From CAZELM01 sp964512995 (GTDB lineage: Bacteria; CSSED10-310), in the NCBI GenBank assembly GCA_964512995.1, contig CAZELM010000013.1, forward strand, positions 29,382 to 93,381: a stretch of 64,000 nucleotides of DNA. The letters run 5' to 3'. Shown one piece after another: positions 7,693-17,762 of this stretch. The notes beneath the pieces were generated by a model. It was not told the origin of the DNA, did not search any database, and saw only the letters and a program-made list of their open reading frames with translations. The translations under genes and the position numbers were made by a program. How positions within the stretch are numbered: the first letter of the stretch is position 1; each line of letters starts with the position of its first letter.

Positions 7693-9009
7693 ATGAACGG
7701 AGCCGTCTTAGGAATTCCAAAGCGATTGATGAACGATAAAATCTGTCTTTTCATCGTCGGATTTTTTGCACTGATGATGCCAATATCGGTTTATGCTGAA
7801 GATACAAATACTGTACTGGCGGAGGTTGGGGATATAAAGATCACGTCTGCTGATGTCCAACGAAAGCTTGAGGAGATTCCGTCTTATGCACGAAGCAACT
7901 TTGAGACCAAAGAAGGTCAGATGAAGCTTCTTGACCGGATTGTCAAAACTCAGTTATTGATGAAAGCTGCCATAGAATCCAATTATGAAGAGAAGCAAGA
8001 AATAAAAGATAAATTAGCAGAATCGAGGGAGCGGATCCTGACTTCGGAATATTTTAAAAATGAAATGAGCAATCCACCATCACCACCTGATTCTCAGTTA
8101 CAGCAATATTACGAAAAACATAAAGAGGAATATCGCACGGAGGCATCCGTCGATGCAGCGCATATTCTGGTCGATACTCAGGAAAAAGCGGAAGAAATAC
8201 GCAACCTTCTGTCAAAAGATGAGATATCCTTTGATGAAGCAGTAAAAAAATATTCCAAAGATGAGGAGACTCGTGAGGTAGCTGGACGATTGGGAAATAT
8301 TCGGAAAGAAGGATATATCCGTGGGATCGGACGATCAGCCGAATTTGAAGAAGCGGTTTTCAGCCTGAAGATCGGGCAGATATCAGAACCCATTAAAACC
8401 CGACTCGGCTGGCATATTATCCGGGTGGATGCCAAGGAAGATGCGGGTTATAAATCATTTGATTCTGTTAAAAGCCTGATCGCTGAAGAGATGCTGGTCA
8501 CTGATGAGAGTATTGAAAAAGAATATAAAGAAAATCCCGATAAATACATGAGTCGCGCTCGTTGCAAGATTAAACATATTCAGGTCGCTTCGGAAAAGGA
8601 GGCGAAAGATATTTACAAGCAGCTTAAAGCGGGGAAGCAGTTTGACACATTGGTAGAAACCAAATCAACAGATACGGCTTCCGTCAAACAAAAAGGGAGC
8701 CTGGGATATCTTTATAAAGATGGTTATATTCGAGGAATCGGTAAAGATGCGAATTTTGAAACTGCCGTTTTTGCTCTGAAACAGGGTGAATTCTCCAAAC
8801 CAATCCAAACAAAAAAAGGCTGGCACATTGTAGCAATGGAAGAGAAGTCGGATGAGTTATTGAAGCCCATATCCGAAGTTAAAACACAGATCAAAAATAA
8901 ATTGATTCGGGATATGAAGGAGAAAAGTCTCGAAGATCGATTCGACGCATTGAAAAAGAAATTTAAATGCACGATCCATGAAGATCGCATCCAACCCATC
9001 GTGCCGTAA
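7693..9009 (+). CDS. Secreted double-parvulin peptidyl-prolyl isomerase
   Basis: 438 aa. A signal peptide (hydrophobic core about 17-34, ending VYAED) directs it to the periplasm. After a SurA-N-like helical region (about 40-130) come two parvulin domains, about 150-255 and 290-390. Both carry the unusual insertion GYIRGIG followed by FE(E/T)AVF and the typical C-terminal GWHI, so the second looks like an internal duplication. The role is folding of exported proteins, as in SurA and PrsA. The start is supported by AAGGAG at 7681-7686. It lies about 90 bp upstream of moxR and may be co-transcribed with the Bat genes, whose products are also envelope proteins. Confidence 0.9.
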   Translation: MNGAVLGIPKRLMNDKICLFIVGFFALMMPISVYAEDTNTVLAEVGDIKITSADVQRKLEEIPSYARSNFETKEGQMKLLDRIVKTQLLMKAAIESNYEEKQEIKDKLAESRERILTSEYFKNEMSNPPSPPDSQLQQYYEKHKEEYRTEASVDAAHILVDTQEKAEEIRNLLSKDEISFDEAVKKYSKDEETREVAGRLGNIRKEGYIRGIGRSAEFEEAVFSLKIGQISEPIKTRLGWHIIRVDAKEDAGYKSFDSVKSLIAEEMLVTDESIEKEYKENPDKYMSRARCKIKHIQVASEKEAKDIYKQLKAGKQFDTLVETKSTDTASVKQKGSLGYLYKDGYIRGIGKDANFETAVFALKQGEFSKPIQTKKGWHIVAMEEKSDELLKPISEVKTQIKNKLIRDMKEKSLEDRFDALKKKFKCTIHEDRIQPIVP

Positions 9010-9097
9010 TCCAGTAAATGGAGAATCGTTGCGTATCTTTTGGAAATAACGGATCAATGGTCGTGATGTTGCTCTTTTTATTTGGGAGGATCTAGGT

Positions 9098-10087
9098 GTG
9101 AGTATTGATATTCAGGAATTGAATGAACGGGTGAAGTCTGCTGCCGGATTTATCGGAATCCTCAAGCGGGAACTTGAGAAAGTCATTGTTGGCCAGAAAT
9201 ATCTGCTTGACCGTCTCATGATTGGATTATTCGCGGATGGACACATCCTGATCGAAGGAGTCCCTGGTCTCGCGAAAACTCTGGCAGTAAAAACGCTTGC
9301 CGAATCCATTCGAGCGGAATTTAAGCGTATTCAGTTCACTCCTGATTTGCTTCCCGCTGATTTAACCGGAACAATGATATATAATCCCAAGGATAACACG
9401 TTTGAGCCCAAAAAAGGTCCATTGTTTGCAAACCTGGTATTGGCTGACGAAATCAATCGTGCTCCTGCGAAAGTCCAAAGCGCTCTGCTGGAAGCGATGC
9501 AGGAACGGCAGGTCACCATTGGTGAACGAACGTACATTCTCCCAGCACCTTTTCTCGTGCTTGCCACTCAGAATCCGATCGAACAGGAAGGGACCTATCC
9601 GTTACCGGAAGCACAAGTCGATCGGTTCATGTTGAAACTCAAAATCGGGTACCCAACCAAACAGGAGGAACGAGGGATTCTGGATCGGATGAGCATGGCA
9701 TCTCCCATTCATGCTGAACCGGTTATCGATCCCAAACACATTCTGGATGCGCGAAACATGATTCGGGAGATCCATGTGGATGAACGTGCTCGCAATTATG
9801 TGGTCGACCTGGTGTATGCATCGCGATTTCCGTCCGATTATGGTTTATCGGAACTGAAAGGACTGATCCAGTATGGCGCTTCGCCGAGAGCTACCATCTA
9901 TCTGATCGCAGCAGCCCGGGCATATTCTTTTTTAAACGGCCGAGGTTATGTCACTCCTGATGACATCAAGACCATCGGCCCGGATGTCCTGCGGCATCGT
10001 ATTATTTTAAGTTATGAAGCGGAGGCCGAAGAGTTGAATTCCGACGACGTGATTAAAATGATTTTTGATAAAGTTGAAGTTCCGTAA
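9098..10087 (+). CDS. moxR: MoxR-family AAA+ ATPase
   Basis: 329 aa from a GTG start with GGGAGGA 7 nt upstream. It has Walker A GVPGLAKT at residues 54-61, Walker B (LVLADEINRAP) near 115, sensor-1 TQNPIEQEGTYPLPEAQ and a C-terminal lid domain. MoxR ATPases act as chaperones that remodel or insert metal into partner VWA proteins, and are nearly always next to DUF58 and VWA genes, as here. It opens the run moxR, DUF58, BatD-like, batA, batB, batC, batD, batE. Confidence 0.95.
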   Translation: MSIDIQELNERVKSAAGFIGILKRELEKVIVGQKYLLDRLMIGLFADGHILIEGVPGLAKTLAVKTLAESIRAEFKRIQFTPDLLPADLTGTMIYNPKDNTFEPKKGPLFANLVLADEINRAPAKVQSALLEAMQERQVTIGERTYILPAPFLVLATQNPIEQEGTYPLPEAQVDRFMLKLKIGYPTKQEERGILDRMSMASPIHAEPVIDPKHILDARNMIREIHVDERARNYVVDLVYASRFPSDYGLSELKGLIQYGASPRATIYLIAAARAYSFLNGRGYVTPDDIKTIGPDVLRHRIILSYEAEAEELNSDDVIKMIFDKVEVP

Positions 10088-10168
10088 CGATACGGCAGAC
10101 CAACATCAGAAATATCCACGAATTCCCCCAAATGATTTCCCATTATCAATGATCTGAGGATTATTCCA

Positions 10169-11047
10169 GTGATAAGCAGAGAATTGGTCAGAAAGATAAA
10201 GCGAATTCAGATTACGACGAATCGGATTGTGAACCAGGCCATGGCGGGTCAATATCAGAGCGCATTCAAAGGACGCGGGATGGAATTTTCGGAGGTCCGT
10301 GAGTACATCCCCGGTGATGATATCCGAACGATTGACTGGAATGTCACCGCTCGATTCAGCAAACCCTATGTCAAACGATATATCGAAGAACGGGAATTGA
10401 CCGTCCTTTTCCTCAATGACATCTCCGGATCTTTGGGATTTGGAACAATCAGTAGATTGAAAAGTGAGTTGTCAGCGGAAATCTGTGCCATTCTCGCCTT
10501 CTCGGCGATTAAAAATAATGATCGGATCGGTTCCATTTTGTTTTCTGATCGGATTGAAAGTTATATTGCACCACAAAAAGGCGTTCAACATGTGCTCCGA
10601 GTAATCCGGGACTTACTTGTTCAGAAACCGATTGGACGTGGAACCAGCATCACGAATGCCGTGGAATATCTCAACCGGGTTCAGAAACGACGGGCAGTGG
10701 TGTTTTTGGTTTCCGATTTTTTGGATGCCGGTTATGAGAAAGCGGTTCGTATTGCGGCTCGACGTCACGATCTGGTCGCAGTCATCGTGGAAGATCCGAG
10801 AGAAAGCGAGATGCCGTCGGTCCGATGGATGACATTTCAGGATGCCGAGACCGGTGAGGAAATCTGTGTGGATTTGTCGAAAAAAGCGATTCGGGAGCAG
10901 TTTCAAAATCAGATCCTAGCCGCTCGGACCGCTCGGGATCGCTTTATCGCATCAGCAGGAATCGATTGTCTCAAGATTCGTACTGATCAACCCTATGAAG
11001 CCGATTTGTATCGATTCATGAAATCAAGGGCACGGAGGATGCATTGA
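10169..11047 (+). CDS. DUF58 domain protein
   Basis: 292 aa from GTG 10169, with GAGGA upstream. The hallmark DUF58 block is at about 35-75 (EFSEVREYIPGDDIRTIDWN, then FSKPYVKRY, EERELTV). The following Rossmann-like part resembles a VWA domain, with LNDISGSLGFG in the MIDAS position. There is no membrane segment, so it is cytoplasmic and the probable direct client of the adjacent MoxR ATPase. Its stop overlaps the next gene's TTG start in the string TTGA. Confidence 0.92.
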   Translation: MISRELVRKIKRIQITTNRIVNQAMAGQYQSAFKGRGMEFSEVREYIPGDDIRTIDWNVTARFSKPYVKRYIEERELTVLFLNDISGSLGFGTISRLKSELSAEICAILAFSAIKNNDRIGSILFSDRIESYIAPQKGVQHVLRVIRDLLVQKPIGRGTSITNAVEYLNRVQKRRAVVFLVSDFLDAGYEKAVRIAARRHDLVAVIVEDPRESEMPSVRWMTFQDAETGEEICVDLSKKAIREQFQNQILAARTARDRFIASAGIDCLKIRTDQPYEADLYRFMKSRARRMH

Positions 11048-12024
11048 AAGCATTATCAGAAATAATCATCTGGATAGTGGCGTGCCTTTTTGTTAACGGG
11101 GGAATTTTCGCTGAGAGCCCAATCACCGTCACTGCCACAACCAATCGAAGCAAAATCCATATCGGAGATCCGATCGTGCTGCGGGTTTCGGTCATTTCCA
11201 CTGAAAACGCTCGGATCGTCTTCCCGGACGAGTCTCTCGATATCACGCCATTCCGCATACTGAATCGGACGGTAGCCGTGGAGAAAGATCCCGCTTCATC
11301 CCAGGATATCGATGTATTATTGATGAATATCAGTGTGTATGAGACCGGAGACATGGAAATACCTCCGATCACCATCCATTATGAGTTACCGGATGGTTCC
11401 AAAGGAGCGGCTCAGACTGATCCGCTTTTTATCCAGGTGGATTCAATACTGTCTCCAGATGATCAGACCCCGCGTGACATTCGGAGTCCGGCGATCGTAC
11501 CTGCGACACTTTATTACAAGATTCTCGTAATTGGTGTTGCCATATTGGTCGTAATCATGGTCGCTGTGGCGATTTGGTACCTGAAGCGTCGCCGTCAGCG
11601 TATCGCGGCAACACCACTTCCTCCACCCCCCCCCAGACCTGCTCATGTGATCGCTCTGGAAGCAATTGATGAACTCAATAAACAAAATCTGTTACGCCAG
11701 GGAGAGATCAAACTGTTTTTCATTCTCCTGACGGAAATATTCAAAGTATACCTCGGTCGACGTTTTGCTTTTCCAGCTCCAGAACGAACAACTCAGGAAT
11801 TAGCGGAAGATCTGGAACTGATACAGGTGCATCATGCTGACCGAGTGGATATTCTGTCTGTTCTGGAGTTAGCAGATCTCGTCAAGTTCGCCAAGTATGT
11901 GCCGGAAGACTTTCGCTGCCGGGAAAGTATGGAGCGGGTCATCAAGGTCATTAGTCGAACGAAGGACGTCAATGAATCGATCTCCGGTGATGAAAACCAG
12001 GTTTCCGTGGAGGCGCATCCATGA
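11044..12024 (+). CDS. BatD-like/DUF4381-type membrane protein of the Bat operon
   Basis: 326 aa from TTG 11044, with GGAGG just upstream. It has a signal peptide (to about 24), a beta-rich periplasmic domain starting SPITVTATTNRSKIHIGD that parallels the N-terminus of the downstream BatD (DPITVTAAVDRNQVYLFD), one transmembrane helix (about 157-177), a basic and proline-rich linker (PLPPPPPRP), and a helical cytoplasmic domain. It appears to be a short BatD relative. The C tract at the proline linker is a place where sequencing indels would be easy. The 3' end overlaps batA by 4 bp (ATGA). Confidence 0.85.
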   Translation: MKALSEIIIWIVACLFVNGGIFAESPITVTATTNRSKIHIGDPIVLRVSVISTENARIVFPDESLDITPFRILNRTVAVEKDPASSQDIDVLLMNISVYETGDMEIPPITIHYELPDGSKGAAQTDPLFIQVDSILSPDDQTPRDIRSPAIVPATLYYKILVIGVAILVVIMVAVAIWYLKRRRQRIAATPLPPPPPRPAHVIALEAIDELNKQNLLRQGEIKLFFILLTEIFKVYLGRRFAFPAPERTTQELAEDLELIQVHHADRVDILSVLELADLVKFAKYVPEDFRCRESMERVIKVISRTKDVNESISGDENQVSVEAHP

Positions 12025-13052
12025 ATTTCCGATTTGCCGACCCGGAAGTATTCATTTTGCTTCTGCTGATACCTGCCTTGATTGCCGGATACACTTATTT
12101 CAAGGTTCCGAATCTTGTGATTCGTTATCCAGCTATTCGGACTTTTCGTGGTATTCCGGGAGCTGTTTCCTGGAAACCAGTCTGGATCCCTCGAATATTC
12201 CGTTTTCTCGCGATTCTCTTTGCAATATTTGCTGCAGCCAGACCGCAATCCGGAGAACACAAGGAAATCATTCAATCGGAGGGTATTGATATCGTCATTG
12301 GGCTGGATATTTCCGGATCGATGAATGCTCTGGATTTCCAGCCGAGTAACCGGCTGGAAGTTGCGAAACAGGTCATTTCTGATTTTATCAACAAACGGAT
12401 CAACGACCGTATCGGTTTGGTATTGTTTGGCTCTGAAAGCTTCACACTCTGTCCCTTGACGTTAGATTATGAACTGCTGATTGAATTTCTCAGCCAGGCT
12501 CAAGTCGGAATGGTTGAGGAACAGACCGCCATCGGAAAAGCCATATCCAATGCAGTCAACCGGTTACGAATCGAGGATCAGCAACGGGAAGAACCCATAG
12601 ATTCTGACAAATCATCCAGAACCGGAAGCCAGATCGTTATTCTGGTGACCGATGGTGTCAATACAGTCAAGTCAAAAATAGATCCATTAACCGCTGCCAA
12701 GGCTGCAAAGGCTTTGGGAATAAAAATATATACGATTGGTGTCGGAACGAACGGACTCGCTCCATTCCCCCATCCACGATTTCCGGGCCGGGTAGTACAG
12801 GCTCCGGTGGAGCTGGATGAAGACACCCTCCGCGAAATCGCTCGGATTACCGACGGACAATATTTCTCTGCAAAGAATTCAAATACGCTTCAGGAAGTTT
12901 TCAATGTTATTGATAAGTTGGAGAAAGTAAAAGTGGAAAGCTTCAAGTATACCCGTTATACCGAGCTTTTTATGATTCCGTTGCTGCTTTCTCTGATGGT
13001 GATTGTCATTGAAACGATACTGAGACATTCTATATACCGGAGGTACCCATAA
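12021..13052 (+). CDS. batA: VWA-domain membrane protein BatA
   Basis: 343 aa. Two N-terminal membrane helices (about 10-27 and 59-74) are followed by a von Willebrand A domain with a complete MIDAS start D96-x-S98-x-S100 (LDISGSMNALDF), then LVTDGVNT. A C-terminal membrane helix (LFMIPLLLSLMVIVIE) follows. This is the BatA/aerotolerance layout. It probably forms an envelope complex with BatB and acts with MoxR. An ATGA overlap with the previous gene implies translational coupling. Confidence 0.93.
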   Translation: MNFRFADPEVFILLLLIPALIAGYTYFKVPNLVIRYPAIRTFRGIPGAVSWKPVWIPRIFRFLAILFAIFAAARPQSGEHKEIIQSEGIDIVIGLDISGSMNALDFQPSNRLEVAKQVISDFINKRINDRIGLVLFGSESFTLCPLTLDYELLIEFLSQAQVGMVEEQTAIGKAISNAVNRLRIEDQQREEPIDSDKSSRTGSQIVILVTDGVNTVKSKIDPLTAAKAAKALGIKIYTIGVGTNGLAPFPHPRFPGRVVQAPVELDEDTLREIARITDGQYFSAKNSNTLQEVFNVIDKLEKVKVESFKYTRYTELFMIPLLLSLMVIVIETILRHSIYRRYP

Positions 13053-14155
13053 TGGAATTTGGCGTTTCGGGAACAGACTGGATCCTCTGGTTTGCCGGAT
13101 GGTGTTCGATTTTTGTTGTAGTTGTCGTCATTTGGATCGGTGGTCGCAAACGGCATGAAGATGGAGAACGGTTCGGTCAGATGAATGTCATCTACCGGAC
13201 CGTAACGAATGCGTTATGGAAAACTTCCGAAGATCTTGAAAATGCTGGTTCAGGTGATCCTGTACATCAGGTTCGGTTGGTGCGCCGGGCTTTACGATCG
13301 CGACGAAACGTCAAAATGGTTTTTCTTGTTGGAGCGATGGTATGTCTGGTCATCGCTCTGGGAAAACCCCGCTGGGGAATGCGACAGGAAGAGATATACC
13401 AGAGGGGAATTGATATCGTCTTGCTTGTGGATACGTCTGAATCGATGAAAGCGGAGGATATCGCTCCAAACAGACTGGAAAAAGCGCGCAGTGAAATCGC
13501 ATCCTTGCTTGAGAATCTGGAAGGGAATCGAATCGCATTGATCGGATTTGCTTCCACAACCCGTCTTCATTGCCCGCTCACATTGGATTTCAGAGGATTG
13601 CGGAGTATTCTGGATAACAGTTTGACATTGGGGCAGGGAACTAATGTCGAAAACGCGATTAACGAAGGGCTGGGATTGCTGACTAAATCTACCGCTCGAA
13701 CGAAAGCGATGATCATCCTGTCCGATGGAGAGGGCCATGAGGGTGATATTGAGAAAGCGATTCAATCCGTTCGTGCTGCCGGGGTTCAAATTTTTGGAGT
13801 TGGTATTGGAACACCTGAAGGCGGCCCGATTCCTGAAAATGATGGACAGACTCCGGGAGATGGATACAAGAAACGTAACGGGGAGTTGGTCTGGACTAAA
13901 TTGGATGAAACGACCATGATCCGTTTGGCAAAGGAAACGGATGGAGCGTATTATCGGGCAACGCCTTCAGAACAGGAAACCACCTCCATCGCTGCTCAGA
14001 TCGAGAATATGGAAAAATCTGAATTCTCACAGACCATGACAACCCGGCGTGAAGATCGCTTCGGTATTTTCATCTTTCTCGCGATTTTTCTGCTGGCGAT
14101 AGAAGCGGCTCTCGGAGATTTTCGACCGATTGTGTGGGAGGACCGCCATGGATAA
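13052..14155 (+). CDS. batB: VWA-domain membrane protein BatB
   Basis: 367 aa. Helices are at about 10-30 and 88-104; the VWA domain has D127-T-S129-E-S131 (LLVDTSESMKAEDI) and ILSDGEGHEG, followed by a C-terminal helix (FGIFIFLAIFLLAIEAAL). The MIDAS residues are retained. The start at 13052 overlaps the batA stop by one base. It pairs with BatA; BatA/BatB and the TPR protein BatC are thought to form a complex. Confidence 0.93.
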   Translation: MEFGVSGTDWILWFAGWCSIFVVVVVIWIGGRKRHEDGERFGQMNVIYRTVTNALWKTSEDLENAGSGDPVHQVRLVRRALRSRRNVKMVFLVGAMVCLVIALGKPRWGMRQEEIYQRGIDIVLLVDTSESMKAEDIAPNRLEKARSEIASLLENLEGNRIALIGFASTTRLHCPLTLDFRGLRSILDNSLTLGQGTNVENAINEGLGLLTKSTARTKAMIILSDGEGHEGDIEKAIQSVRAAGVQIFGVGIGTPEGGPIPENDGQTPGDGYKKRNGELVWTKLDETTMIRLAKETDGAYYRATPSEQETTSIAAQIENMEKSEFSQTMTTRREDRFGIFIFLAIFLLAIEAALGDFRPIVWEDRHG

Positions 14156-14993
14156 CTTCCGACAGAAATTTCAATTGGAAACATATTACAGCAGTTACTT
14201 GTCCAAATCCACCCGCTGGCTTGGTATCGTGTTTGTATTTATATCGTTTTCTGGATTTCATTGGTGGGATCCGGTCGCTCGCTGGATAGGGATTGGCAAC
14301 CAGGAATATGAATCCGGGAATCTGGAAAACGCTCAGAAAGCTTATGATCACGCGGAGCAGATCAATCCGGGGAATCCATTAATCGCAAACAATCAGGGGA
14401 ACGTGCTCTATCGGCAGGAAAATTATGAGGATGCTGAGAAGAAGTTTCAATCCGCGGCTATGTCGGAGGATCCAAAAGCCAAAGCGGATGCATTGTATAA
14501 TGCGGGATGTGCAGCTCTGATGAATAAAGACCCTCAAACGGCTGTGAACTCATTTCAGAAATCCCTGGCACTTGCTCCTCAGGATGAAGATGCGAAGGTC
14601 AATCTGGAAATGGCTCTGAAAATGCTTCAGCAAATGCCCACTCCAACGCCGCAATCCCAGGAGAATCAGGATGGGGAGCAGGATTCGAGTCAGACACCCG
14701 AACCACAGCCATCTCCCGGTCTTGAAACACCCACGCCATCGGGAACACCAGAATCTGAGTCCTCGCAGACGGAGCAGTCGGAATCCACTCCCGAGGCTAC
14801 ACCGACATCCTCTGAAGAAACATCCATGGATGACACGGAACAAAAACCGACTCCCGAGCCCCAGCAGGAGGGCGAGATGTCTGAAGAGGAAGCCACTCGA
14901 TTGCTGGATGCGATGGAAGATGAAGAAATGGAAGTCTTGAAAAAATTTCACCAGCTTCCTCAACCGGAACGGGAATTGGATAAAGATTGGTAA
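14148..14993 (+). CDS. batC: TPR protein BatC
   Basis: 281 aa. I prefer ATG 14148, preceded by GGGAGG, over an upstream start at 14130. One N-terminal membrane helix (about 20-38) is followed by TPR repeats (about 45-150: NPLIANNQGNVLYRQENYED, then ALYNAGCAALMNKD, LALAPQDEDAKVNLEMAL) and a long Pro/Thr/Ser/Glu-rich tail (about 160-255). It ends with an acidic helix (SEEEATRLLDAMEDEE), which is typical of BatC. It overlaps batB by 8 bp. Confidence 0.9.
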   Translation: MDNFRQKFQLETYYSSYLSKSTRWLGIVFVFISFSGFHWWDPVARWIGIGNQEYESGNLENAQKAYDHAEQINPGNPLIANNQGNVLYRQENYEDAEKKFQSAAMSEDPKAKADALYNAGCAALMNKDPQTAVNSFQKSLALAPQDEDAKVNLEMALKMLQQMPTPTPQSQENQDGEQDSSQTPEPQPSPGLETPTPSGTPESESSQTEQSESTPEATPTSSEETSMDDTEQKPTPEPQQEGEMSEEEATRLLDAMEDEEMEVLKKFHQLPQPERELDKDW

Positions 14994-15018
14994 ATCTAGT
15001 GGAGGTTTGGAGATCTGC

Positions 15019-16983
15019 ATGAGAATACAGATAGGTCTGCAGATAAAGCGAATCGTGGATTCGGTCATCATTCATTTTTCGTCGGTCCACCATCGACATT
15101 GCCACTGCACCCGGATTATCCATCCATCCATCTCTGTGTGTGTGATCATTCTGACGGTTATGCTTTTTTCCGCTATCGATAGTTACTCCGCAGATCCGAT
15201 CACGGTCACGGCTGCAGTGGACAGGAATCAGGTATACCTGTTCGATCGAATTCAATACCAGATTACGGTGGAAGGAGCAGCTCAATCGCTGCCCGATCCT
15301 CAGATCGGTGATATCAAGGGCTTTAAAGTGGTGGGATCTCCACGTTCATCCTCCCAGATCAGTTTCATTAACGGAAGGGTTACCAGTAAGAAAGTATATC
15401 TGTTTGTTCTTGAAGCTAAGGAAGAAGGAACATGGCAGATACCTCCTGCGACCGTCTCCTACAATCAATCAACCTTTCATTCGAATGCATTGACAATTGA
15501 TGTACTTAAAATGACAGTTGGGCAATCATCCAGCGTCGGGACGGCAGATGGAACTGCTCCAGATATTCCCAGAGATCGGCAGGGTGACCTGATTTTATGG
15601 ACGGTAGTTGATACACCAGAACCTTATATCGGTCAGGCGATAACGGTCCGGTATTATATATACACACGACTTCAGGTCAGTGATTTCTCCGTTCAGCAGC
15701 TCCCGGATTTTACCGGGTTCTGGTCGGAAGAAGTACCGGTTCCGGCATCTCCGGAAGTTAAAACGAAGATCATCAATGGTGCCAAATATGCGGAAGCTCT
15801 GGTGTATCAAGTTGTATTGTATCCGACGGTTACCGGTGAATTGGTCATCGATCCGTTGCGAATGGTGTTTCAGGTTGAATCGAATCAAGTGGATCCATTT
15901 GGGAGTTCGCCTCATTCACCATTCTCAACATTCTTCAGACAAGCTCGGCAGGAGATGGTTGCCGCTCAGGCAATCACCGTTCCAGTGAAAGCACTCCCGG
16001 AACAGGGGAAGCCGGATGATTTCAGTGGAGCGGTCGGGCAGTTCGAATTGAGTGCTACAATTGACAAAGATTCGGTTCAGGCAGGTGAAGCAGTTGTTCT
16101 GACGGTCCGGCTTGCAGGAAATCATGGACTGAAAACCTTGCCAACTCCCCAATTTGAACCCATACCGAATGTCAAATCCTATGATCCGAAATCAGAAGAG
16201 GTTGTTGTTTATCCGGGACGTGCCGGCTGGAAAATGAGAGATTTCAGTTACATTCTTGTTCCTCATATGGCTGGAGATTATCAGATTCCCCCTGTCCAAT
16301 ATTCGTATTTCAATCCAGAGATAAATACATACGCTACGATATCAACCGATACTCTCTCATTTCATGTCACCGCATCTGCCGGTTCCGCATATTCAGCAGT
16401 TGCTCCAATGTCAGGAGATGGAGAAATAAAGTTATTGGGAATTGATAGTCGATATATCAAGACGAATGTTTCGATTGTGAACTGGACTGCACCGTATCGA
16501 AGCAGATGGTTTTTGGGTGTATTGATGCTACCGATACCAGCAGTTCCATTGATTTTATTATACGGTCGTCATCGCCTGAGAATGATGGGTGATACAGGAT
16601 ATGCACGTGCATTCAAAGCACGATCGGAGTCTCAGAAACAATTCGTTAATGCAATGACTGCAATGTCGAACCAACAATTTGATCAGGCATTGGATCAGGC
16701 GGCGATCGCGTTCTCACGGTATCTGAGTAATCGATTCAATCTCCCCAGCGGTGGATTGACACTCGAACAGGTTCTGACCGAAATGGCTCACCGTCAGATA
16801 AGTGAAGAAATGATCAGTCGTGTCAGGAATTACTGGGAAAAACTGGAATTTGTGCGGTATTCCCCCGCTGTCATCTCTGGAGAAGAAAGTAATCAACTGA
16901 TCCTGAGTGGACGGAATCTGGTGGATGATCTGGAACGGATTGCGATTAAAAAGCGAAATCCTGGAAAGGAAGACAAACCATGA
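15019..16983 (+). CDS. batD: BatD oxygen-tolerance protein
   Basis: 654 aa. ATG 15019 has GGAG 6 nt upstream and is preferred over TTG 15007. An N-terminal hydrophobic signal (VCVIILTVMLFSAIDSYSA) precedes repeated beta-sandwich domains (DPITVTAAVDRNQVYLFDRI, then ELSATIDKDSVQAGEAV), a membrane helix near residue 500 (FLGVLMLPIPAVPLILLYG), and a cytoplasmic helical domain. This is the BatD architecture. Its job is poorly defined; in Bat operons it is tied to envelope integrity and stress tolerance. It overlaps batE by 4 bp (ATGA). Confidence 0.92.
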   Translation: MRIQIGLQIKRIVDSVIIHFSSVHHRHCHCTRIIHPSISVCVIILTVMLFSAIDSYSADPITVTAAVDRNQVYLFDRIQYQITVEGAAQSLPDPQIGDIKGFKVVGSPRSSSQISFINGRVTSKKVYLFVLEAKEEGTWQIPPATVSYNQSTFHSNALTIDVLKMTVGQSSSVGTADGTAPDIPRDRQGDLILWTVVDTPEPYIGQAITVRYYIYTRLQVSDFSVQQLPDFTGFWSEEVPVPASPEVKTKIINGAKYAEALVYQVVLYPTVTGELVIDPLRMVFQVESNQVDPFGSSPHSPFSTFFRQARQEMVAAQAITVPVKALPEQGKPDDFSGAVGQFELSATIDKDSVQAGEAVVLTVRLAGNHGLKTLPTPQFEPIPNVKSYDPKSEEVVVYPGRAGWKMRDFSYILVPHMAGDYQIPPVQYSYFNPEINTYATISTDTLSFHVTASAGSAYSAVAPMSGDGEIKLLGIDSRYIKTNVSIVNWTAPYRSRWFLGVLMLPIPAVPLILLYGRHRLRMMGDTGYARAFKARSESQKQFVNAMTAMSNQQFDQALDQAAIAFSRYLSNRFNLPSGGLTLEQVLTEMAHRQISEEMISRVRNYWEKLEFVRYSPAVISGEESNQLILSGRNLVDDLERIAIKKRNPGKEDKP

Positions 16984-17741
16984 GATTGGGGTCTGTATGC
17001 ATGGTATTTATGCTGGTTGTGGTATCCGGGATGTCCGCAAATGAAAGTTTTCAGGCTCTATTTGATAAAGCCAATCACCATTTTGAATCGGGTGATTTTC
17101 AATCTGCCAGAGATTTATATGTATCCATCATTCAACAGGGATGCATCAGTGACAAGGTATTCTATAATCTTGGTAACTGTTACCTGAAGCTGGGCGATAT
17201 TGGGCGAGCGATTCTTAGTTACAAAAGAGCTCAACGCATCGCTCCACGAGATCCGGATGTTTCCGCAAATCTTGAACTGGCCCGAACATTGGTACCGGAA
17301 AGAGTTCAACCCATTGAACCTGGTTTATTTCTGAAGGTTATACGGAATATTCATCAGAATTTGACATTGACGGAAACGACTTGGGGAGCGGCCGTTTTTT
17401 ATCTCCTGACAATATCGCTGGCAGTTGCATCGCGTCTTGCTGTAACAAAGAGGTATCGGCGCCAGTTGGTGAAAGCGAGTCTGATCAGCCTTCTTTTCCT
17501 GTTGCTGATCTCTTCGATTTTAGGAGGGAACATTTATAACATCGAGATACGCCAGAGCGCTGTGGCTGTTGAATCTGAGGTCATTTCCCGGAGTGGACCG
17601 GGGGATCATTTTGCGGAAGTATACAAGCAGCAGTCGGGTTATGAAATGGTAGTCCTTCGGAAACAATCCGGGTGGGCGGAAGTTATTCTGGAAAATGGAT
17701 ATACCGGTTGGATTCCTGAGCGAACGATAGAATTCATTTAA
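16980..17741 (+). CDS. batE: BatE: TPR plus SH3-like membrane protein
   Basis: 253 aa. A signal peptide (1-20) precedes TPR repeats (about 25-100: FDKANHHFESGDFQSARDLY, then VFYNLGNCYLKLGDIGRAIL). Two membrane helices follow (about 133-150 and 163-183), then a C-terminal bacterial SH3-like domain (VISRSGPGDHFAEVY, then SGWAEVILENGYTGWIPE). SH3b domains usually bind peptidoglycan or protein. It is the last gene of the Bat operon; the rpsU terminator lies just downstream. Confidence 0.92.
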   Translation: MRLGSVCMVFMLVVVSGMSANESFQALFDKANHHFESGDFQSARDLYVSIIQQGCISDKVFYNLGNCYLKLGDIGRAILSYKRAQRIAPRDPDVSANLELARTLVPERVQPIEPGLFLKVIRNIHQNLTLTETTWGAAVFYLLTISLAVASRLAVTKRYRRQLVKASLISLLFLLLISSILGGNIYNIEIRQSAVAVESEVISRSGPGDHFAEVYKQQSGYEMVVLRKQSGWAEVILENGYTGWIPERTIEFI

Positions 17742-17762
17742 TCATTTTGATTTGGTTTCGGG

